From: Dysidea avara
Taxonomy: Eukaryota; Porifera; Demospongiae; Dictyoceratida; Dysideidae
Direction of reading: 5' to 3'
DNA: 64,000 nucleotides
NCBI RefSeq assembly: GCF_963678975.1
Contig: NC_089277.1
Span: 17,932,757-17,996,756 of the forward strand
In this document: positions 39,335-48,200 of the stretch, piece by piece
Layout: each line of letters begins with the position of its first letter
Position numbering within the stretch: the stretch's first letter is position 1
The notes under the pieces: model-generated
Told to the model about the DNA's origin: nothing
Database searches by the model: none
Seen by the model: the letters and a program-made list of their open reading frames with translations, nothing else
Program-made: the position numbers and the translations under genes

Positions 39335-40280
39335 CAGGGGCGTAGCTAGCCAGAAGGTGATGGAGGGGCAGGCAAGCCCCCACAAGATACTCAAAAATCA
39401 TTCATAATTGTAAAAAAAAAGGCTAATGACCCAATGGTGGGCTAGCCAACATACGGTGTTGTATTATTACAGCTTACATAGCTACGTAACTTAGTAATAA
39501 TAGTAGTAATAATAATAATAACTATTTTGCTTATCACTTATCAATGGAGGTATATTCGTCGATCATCGCACGTGTCACAACTGTACTCCAACAAATTCAT
39601 CCACAATCCGGTATATCTACATTGTTATTTTTAGTGTAAATACAAGTAGCCACAGCCTGTGCTGCAGCCCTAGCACACTGCGGAGAGGATTACGTGTTCA
39701 CTCACTTCAACCGACGAAATTCAAATGCCACGTATTGCACGAAATCCCATTTTAACACCTGTCTTGCTCAAGCAGAACTTGTAACCTTGTCACTGATCCA
39801 CCTGATGACAAAGTAAAAAAAAAATTAGACTGGCATGCCACTGCAGTACTGCACTGTCATACGAAGATCCAGTGTGATCAACTCGAGAAAATAATCTTGC
39901 CGGGTGCATTGAACACTTCATCACCTCGTAGACAGTAGGTTCGTAGCGTCATCTGCATGGTCTCCTTTGTCACTTTTGAGTTGCGACTCCTGCGGGGTCG
40001 CTTCGAGTGGGTCACTCTTTAGGTTCAAAAAATGCTCTATTACGTGAGAAATCTATAGAAGTGTGTCTCTAATATCTTCATTCGGTGGATTCACGAACGA
40101 GTTGAATGTTGTGTGCGCATTCACTAACACCAACCCCTGGCGATACCGCGTAGTAGCGCACATAATTTATAATTATAGTCGTTTGCGAGTCGGTTTAATA
40201 CTGGTAAGCTTGTAATGGAGGTTTTAAAAAAAAAAATCTGGTGATGGGGGGGCAAATGCCCCCCCTTAGCTACGCCTCTG
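39335..40280. mobile_element. Non-autonomous hAT transposon, 946 bp, 8-bp target duplication
   Basis: TIR CAGRGGCGTAGCTA at both ends and GAATGGTG on both sides (39327-39334 and 40281-40288). CAGRGG ends with 8-bp duplications are the hAT signature. No transposase ORF. Inserted into or beside the LINE remnant at 40290-40640, about 150 bp upstream of gene B. Confidence 0.8.
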
Positions 40281-40289
40281 GAATGGTGC

Positions 40290-40640
40290 TCATTTTTCTA
40301 ACCTTTCTAACCTTCTTGGTAGTGGCACATTGTTTATTTACCCTTCGATCATCTTCTATAACAAGAGGTCATGATTTAAAGATCTATAAACCACACGCTA
40401 CCTGCTTGCCACGCCGTCACTTTTATTCAGTAAGAATTATAAATGATTGGAATGGACTCCCATATGACTCAGTTAATGTTCATTCAACCAATTTGTTTAA
40501 GACACACCTAGATAGATTTTATTATGATTACCAGTATGATATTGTATAGTTATTTTTGTAGTAGTTTGATTGTATAGATCAGGTTTTTACAGGCTTTGCC
40601 TCCTTACCTGTACCCCCAATAATAATAATAATAATTGTTA
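40290..40640 (+). mobile_element. LINE 3' end: RT C-terminus, 3' UTR and (AAT)n tail
   Basis: An open stretch to a stop at about 40549 encodes RRHFYSVRIINDWNGLPYDS and a further helix, the usual end of LINE ORF2. It is followed by about 70 bp and AATAATAATAAT (40617-40636). Confidence 0.7.
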
Positions 40641-40781
40641 CTATCGTTCGTCTGGAAGCTTTCTTCAAATTTCTAGTTTCGTGTAATCCCCGACTAGGGC
40701 GCACGCCACTACAGTCCTAGTGAAGTACGCTGCATAGGATGACTTCTTGGGTGTTTATTCTTACACTCCCCTCTCTATCGT

Positions 40782-40873
40782 CAACAAAGATATTTACTGC
40801 ATCCGTGGCCTGGCGCGAGATCTCGCGCAACAAAGATATTTACTGCATCCGTGGCCTGGCGCGAGATCTCGCG
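40782..40873. repeat. Perfect 46-bp tandem duplication
   Basis: Two identical copies, each ending in the palindrome CGCGAGATCTCGCG; CpG-rich compared with its surroundings. Confidence 0.85.
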
Positions 40874-41083
40874 TGATTTATACGTAGCCCAAGCGTAAAA
40901 AACTAACTTATTCGGTGGGGCTTAACGGGGCTTATTGTGCCAATGCCATTTACTTGTCATATTTCATCAATCGGGAGGTATTTCAGCACCCAAGGAGGCC
41001 CAGTATGCTTTTCAATACAAAACCATTGGGCTCACGTGCACGCTTCCAACTTCTCTGGCTGCTGCGTGTAAAATCCTAATCTC

Positions 41084-41299
41084 GTGCACCACTTTTTCAG
41101 CGCAGGGGCTTATCGATTAGAGATTATAAGCGCCCACCCTGAACTGAAGGGTCTGGTAGCACGTGACCCGGTAGAAATGGGAGTGTTCTTGTGGATGTAT
41201 GTTATAGCAAAAGATCGATTAAACAAAAGAACTAATGGATGTTCTTTTTCCTATACAAATAAAGACAAGACACATCTAGCTACAAAAGACAGTGACTGA
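41084..41299 (+). other. Open stretch of unknown meaning upstream of gene B
   Basis: After a good acceptor-like CACTTTTTCAG, 65 codons remain open (AYRLEIISAHPELKGLVARD in part) and look coding in composition. No homology is recognised and no partner exon was found. Could be a gene fragment or chance. Confidence 0.25.
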
Positions 41300-41431
41300 T
41301 GAATCTTGATAATAATTATTTCACTTCACTTTTTATCAAAAAATACTGATTCAGTGTACAATCAGGTAATTCTGTCCTGTGTACCACATGTATGTACTAT
41401 AAGATTGCATGACCACCCAGCACTACAATGA

Positions 41432-41561
<130 letters not shown>

Positions 41562-41596
41562 GAAAATTGTATGTTAATTGTAAATGTAGTGGAGTA

Positions 41597-42238
41597 TCAG
41601 TCATCATCAGCCACACCACCATCCTCACAAACAACATCTTCTTTTTTAATGACATCATCAACATAGTGATCAGAGCATTGTCCCACTTCAATACTACACC
41701 CACTACTGTTTATAGATGTAGTCCTCTTTGCTGCAGTATAGTAGTCAGGATGTGATGTGGATTCTTCATCATCAGAGCCACTACTTGATATTGATAAAAT
41801 GGAGTCATTACCAAATGATGTAACACTGGGATGAGGTTCTAATTCCTTTTTATTGTCATCACTGATAGTGATAGGATCTTTTGGGAGTAGTGCTTCGCTG
41901 TTAGGGGATGCACGTATCATATGCTTATCTGACATATAATGGTCTTGTTCATGAGGAATAACTTTGCTGGTGTGGTCATCATCTTTTTCAGAGTATAGTC
42001 CAGAATCAGTGACAACTTCACAACTTCTACTAAATGTATTGTTACCAGTTATACATTCCAACATTTCTGCTTCTGTTATTGAGTCAGCGGACTCTGAATC
42101 GCATTCTTCATCAATTTTGGGTAGCACGTATGCTGAATCAACCGCCGAATCTGTAGCTGCTTGTTCATGATTAGCCACTCTTTCCACTGTGCTTGGCTGG
42201 TCCCTACCAATTGTGGCAAAGTAGTTTTCGTGATCCAA
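41597..42238 (-). CDS. Locus E cytoplasmic tail exon with stop
   Basis: 213 codons plus TGA (41599-41597), acceptor TTATTTAG|TTG, phase 0. The tail is very acidic and Ser-rich with no folded domain recognised. Visible short motifs: ENYFATI near the start, SAYVLP, DSGLYS at 42007-41990 (the DSG..S form used by beta-TrCP substrates such as IkB and beta-catenin), DHYMSD, PDYYTA and SDHYVDD. Several tyrosines sit in acidic surroundings typical of kinase or SH2 sites. The 3' UTR begins with about 127 bp of (CA)n, starting 38 bp after the stop. Confidence 0.7.
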   Translation of the reverse strand: MDHENYFATIGRDQPSTVERVANHEQAATDSAVDSAYVLPKIDEECDSESADSITEAEMLECITGNNTFSRSCEVVTDSGLYSEKDDDHTSKVIPHEQDHYMSDKHMIRASPNSEALLPKDPITISDDNKKELEPHPSVTSFGNDSILSISSSGSDDEESTSHPDYYTAAKRTTSINSSGCSIEVGQCSDHYVDDVIKKEDVVCEDGGVADDD

Positions 42239-45200
42239 CTAAATAAATCATAAAGTTTCTGATAATACTGATATACTCCAAACACTACTGCTGTAATATT
42301 ATCTACATTGAATTTTCTGATGCAGTAAATTTCTTAGCATTGTTCATCATACCTAACCATAATTTCTTAGCTTCAAATTGCCAGTTGTATTCACGTAAGC
42401 CCTTGTTTTTTCCCCATTACTAACTCTGGGTTGATCAGCTGTTCAAACACTTTTGCAGCTACCACTATAAAACTGTTTAGAACCATTACATGTTTTTCTA
42501 TATGAGCAAGAGGCTATAAAAATACCCCACACATATAGTATGGATAAATCAGAACTGATATTACTGATTATGACAGGACTCAGGTGAATGCAAACCAATC
42601 ATAGTTGAGCTTTTAATCATTGATATACAGCCATTATAGGGATTTTTGGAATACTGGAGTGGAATTCCACATCAGTTAACCAAGAGTTAATACATATTAT
42701 TAACTCTTGAGTTAATAACTTTATAATGTGATTAAAACAAAGCCATGGTGCATAATGCACTTAGTCATTCACGTACAGTTACCTTTCCCACTAGAGTTAT
42801 AGAAATTGATATACAAAGCAAGCAGAAAACACCACAGAAGAAAAGATAACTGGTGTGGTATTTTGCTGTTTTGTTTTTATTCATCTGTTTGCTACATGCC
42901 CATCTGCCAACTGCACTAAATGGTACAATTTTGTACTCTAGTACATCAACCAACCATTGTAACTAATAGAACAGTTATATAGCATTTGGTCCATCTGGAT
43001 TGCAAATACATAATGGGGTCCAGATGACAGTACTTTTAGACATGAAAATTTTCCTGAACCTTTTTGAGTAGGACAGTGATAATTCCGTCATGGCAATAGG
43101 GTTAGAAGGCTTCTAACATGTAAACTTACCAGTGACAACTGCGTCATTAGTTTCTTTAATTTTTCTTCATTTATTAGGTCTCTTGTAGCTCTATGCATCT
43201 TCAACTTTCTAAACAATACGTAGAAAGAAAATAAAAGTGTTACATTTAAATAAGTACCTATAGTTACCACATCACATGTAGAGTAAATCATATCCAGATT
43301 ACAAATAACTCTACATCCAATATGTGTTCATTATAGACTACAGGGGCAGATCTAGGATTTATAAAAGGGGGGGCTAACTCAAGGTATTAATCTCTTGGGT
43401 AGAGGTGTGCAAAGCACACTTCCCAGCATGCAAAGTATGCTGGATCTGGAACTAGGGGGGTCTGGGGGCATGCCCCTCCAGGAAATTTTTGAAAAATAGA
43501 TGCTAAAATACTGCAATTTGGAGACATTTCCACATAAAATTCATAATATTTTCTGCCTGTAGATATTTCTTTAGATTATAGGTATGGCTATCCGAAGCAT
43601 TTTGTTAATGGAAAAGTTTGGGTTGGTACAGACAACCAAGTACATGATGCACACTCTCATAATTGCACAACACTGACTAGGTACATGTTAGAATGATAAT
43701 GTTGAAAGTGGAAAATTTTGAAATTTGAACAGTACAAGATTGAACCTGAGAGCATTTTCAATAGAAATTGTGTACCTGAATTAAGTATTGTCATACATAT
43801 TAACTACACAAGTAGATGAACAAAGCCCTTTAAACAGACCAATGCACTTCATTGTATGTATAGGTGCAGGCAGATTTGGAAAAATTCCATAACTATATAC
43901 TTCCAGTGTATGTTCTATTAGAGTAGTTAGCTGACTGCTTTATTAGAGTATCTCGATCTTTTACACCTCCAATGCTGATCCTGGTCCTTGTTGCATAAAC
44001 TTTAGCATAAATCCACTGATAATACCTTGGAAAGATGTTTATAAGGTGGTTTTATGAGTATTTGTATTATTAGTGATCATATAATTATGCTAAGACAAAA
44101 TTTCATCATAATACTCAGTAAAGCCCAAAAGTGAAGGGGGGGGGGGGCTTCAGCCCCCAAAGCCCCCCCCCCCGCTGGATCCGTCCCTGGCCTACAATAT
44201 CACATACTGCATAGCAGCAGGAGGAAAGTTTGGCAGGAGAAATGTTTGGCGGGAGAAATGTTTGGCAGGAGAAAAGTTTGGTGGGAGAACAGTTTGGTGG
44301 GAGAAAAGTTTGGTGGGAGGAAAGTTTAGCAGAAGAATTTGACACAATAGAATTTAGGAAAGTAACAGTTTGCTGAATTTATTAAAAGCTAATACAGATT
44401 AGTATTGGATGAGCAATTTGGTGGATTTTAGTTTGGCTGCTCATTCAATAAATTCATAAAACTTCCAGCTATATACAGTACTGTATAAGTTTTGACTATT
44501 GAAATCATAATGAAATTCTAAGTGCAATATGTTGTTACTTCAAAATTATTGGTAGTGTGTATACAGCTGGTTTGTGCACAACATTCCACTATTTGACTTA
44601 ATGATTGTTGTATAGAAAATGTTGCTGATCATGAGTAGCTCCTGAAATTATATACTCATGCACACAGATATGTGTACATGCATGCAAACACACACACACT
44701 ACACACACACACACTACACACACACACACACACACAAACACACACATACACACACTACACTACACTACACACATTACGCATCCACAGTTTTACCTCTTCA
44801 ACTTAAAATAAGCAAAAAATCCAAACAGACCAACAAGCATGACTGCAACAATGACAGCTACTACGGTAGTGATTATAACTTGAGAGGAACCTGTAACAAG
44901 TATTGTACTGATTGTTAATGAAGTTCATAATATGATCACTTACTGTTATCAGATGATGATGAACCTGTTAAAGTTGAAAAGAAAAGTATAATAAATTATT
45001 CACAGTTAAGGCATTTTTAAGAGTGACTGGACACATGAAAACTATATGCAGGCCAAATATACTGTCATGGAAAACATGTCATATCTAGCTGAATATTTTG
45101 TGACTTGTAATTACCTTCACTTTGTGCGCCCTAAGAAATAAATGCTGGACCTAAATAAAAGCTGAGTTTGTTTAAACGCCAGGTCCAGATCACTTGTAAG

Positions 45201-48200
45201 AAATAAATGCTCAAGCACTTTTATAAGGATAAAAATTAATACTGTATAATATGATACATTAAATTTCACAAAAGGAGGCCACGCCTTTCATTAAAAAGAA
45301 GTTTTAAACAATAGTCTAGGTAAATTTTACCTACAGTAATACTTCCACTTATAGGGCATAGACTGTGGGAATTGGATGGTTTGGTGACAAATATATAACA
45401 TTCTGAAAGTATTCTTTCAGGTGACACACAAGAAGATATTTCATTTCCCATGCTATAAAGCAGAATTTAATTGTGACATTCCTATTATACACACGCCATT
45501 TTACTCACAGTTGCAAGAAAGCTTGAACAACATAACATAGGTCGACTGCAAAATTCTTACATGCACACATACTATATATAGCTAATATATATAACAAAAC
45601 TAAGTTTCTCAGTTTTACAGCCAAACATGGTATTTATTGCTGGAATATCAAAACAATTGTTTTGTGCCGATTATTCAGTGGAAAAGACAAAAGTAATGGC
45701 TGTACTCTGAGTAACATAACAATGATGAATCATTGTTCAGGAGAATCCTAATAATTGCCCAGCACAAATTCTCTTTACCAGCATTAATATTTTATGGGTG
45801 GCCATAAAATTAATGTAGAGTGACCATATTGATTTCACACTTTCCAATCCCCATGTTCTATATCATAATACAATATGTTGCTATATGGAATACACAATGT
45901 TAACATATCACTGACCTGTAGGTGTAGGTGTGGATGTAATGTTCTCAGTTGGAACTGGAAAAGTTGAGTTGGTGATATTGGCTGATGAAAGCATACACAG
46001 AAAAGCAGCAATGATTATGACATACTAACACAGAAACTTGTCACATACTGTATGTAATATGTACACAGTGGCGGATACAGGGGGTTTTGACTCCCTCAAA
46101 ATTTTTTAGTATAGCAAGATTGAGATACTCTAATAGAGCAGTCACTCTAATAAAGTAGTCACAGTATTAGAGCAGTGTGTGTAGCAAGCTATGTAAGGAT
46201 TTTTATGTACTTTATCAGTGATAAATGCATTGTTGGTCGGTGGGCAGCTATTGTTAGCAGGCTGTAACCTTTTCATTTATTTCTTTTTGGTCTCGCCTTA
46301 CCAAACCAGACAATGTAGTGCCATTTCATTTTGACCCCCTTCCAAATATCTGTATCCGCCCCTGTATGTACACTTGTATAAAAACTTGTTTTAGTGCAAG
46401 AATTTTCCTTGATAATAATCCTCATGCAAGAAAAGTCATGTTATATGATTTACAAACAAAACTTATTTTACATGACTGGTCTATAGACCCTTTGCAGGTG
46501 AGCTGCTGTCATAGCAACATCCGCCATCTTGGAGTACAACCCGTTTTGCAACCCTGGTAGCGTTGCTTTCTATAAGAGTACAACAATACCTGGGAAGTAG
46601 AGTTTCTTCTTCTGTATTCCACAGCAAAGGTTGACCAGGCTAAACGTATGCCTTCCCCCACGCTATCAGGGTTTCAAAACGGGAAAATGGCAGATGTTGC
46701 TACGGCAGCAGCTTACCTGCAAAGGGTCTATTGCAGAGTATCTTGGTTTTTGCAGCAGTGGTAGCTATATTGGTTAAAAGATATTTCAGACACATTCTTT
46801 GATGCTTGATGTGTCTTATAGTTGAAAGCCATTAACTAATAAAGCATGGACAGCAAGCTACATATCCGGAAAGGTTAAAAATTTTGGTTAGTATCCTCAC
46901 TACAAATTATAATCGTGTAAGTAATTTTGGAACATTACAATTCAAAATTATAAATGTTTACACTACATGAATGGGACCATTGTTACAATGTATATAGTAA
47001 TTAATGCAGGTGAAACGATTGGTTACTATAGAACACATACAGGATTGAAATGTCAGTATCATCACTACAATCAACAATACATCAACATCAAAAGATTAAT
47101 AATGCAATTTTAGCCTATTATGCTCAGATACGCTTATATGCTCAAAAATTCAACCTATGATATTATCAAGAGTAAATAATGGAAGAGAGAGTATCCAACT
47201 GCCATATACTGCATCAAAAATGAGCATGTGAAGTAGAGAAGCCATCCTGTAGTGCTTTCAAAGAAAGTGTTGAATGAAGTAATAAACACTTGCTAGCTCA
47301 GACTGTTTGAAGTGTCCAGGCATGATTTGAAGTCAAACAGTCTGAGCTAGAAGGTGTTTATTACTTCATTCAACACTTTCTTTGAAAGCACTACAGGATG
47401 GCTTCTCTACTTCACATGCTCATTTTTGATGCAGTATATGGCAGTTGGATACTCTCTCTTCCATTATTTACTCTTGATATTATGTATTCCTTTGCCTCTG
47501 CAACTTTTACATAGTTTGTGACAACATATTGCTTATTTGGCACTAGCGTACACATATACATTTTCTGACAGCTCTCATGTCTATCTATGTCCATGATATG
47601 TATGTAATTTAAATTTATTGGCCTGAAATACATACTGTATGGCATAATTAATTATATAGTGCTCCCTCAATTATGCAAACTTCTATTATCCGAACACTTG
47701 GCTATCTGAACAGTAGAAATGACTACTCTATTAGAGTATTTTGTCTAAGATGTATGTTCTATTAGAGTATTTGAAAAGGGTTCTGTATAATAAATGCTTT
47801 GATTATCCAAACTTTTTGATTATCTGAACATGCCTGGTCCCAAGGGGATCCGATATTCAAGGAAACACTGTAATAGCATGCTTGATGCTTCAGGCCCCTG
47901 CTACATAATTATTATGCTCAAAATTATGCCAGCATAATAGACTGGTAGTTAGATTTAGAGAAGCTGAAAATGAAGGTAACAAGAGGGAGGTTCTCAAGTA
48001 GCATTAAGGGCTTGAAGACTTTTGCAAGAAAAAGAAAAGGAGAAACACCTTAAAGATGAGGAAACAATATAACTTAAACAGAAATAAGGAATTGAAGAAG
48101 AAGCAAGAGAACAAAGCTTGTAAGAAAGAGGAAATGACTAAGAAAAGAGGTAGGAGTAAGTGAGACAGTGTAAATTCAATTACAGAGGAGAAAAAATAAG

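Noticed and set aside
40935..41120. Plus-strand frame MCQCHLLVIFHQ and an overlapping 42-codon frame
   Set aside because: No homology, and joining it to the 41084 stretch would need an intron of about 35 bp.
45112..45127. 16-nt exon candidate between TTCTTAG and GTAATT in locus E
   Set aside because: In the required phase it contains a stop codon, and it lies in a local repeat.
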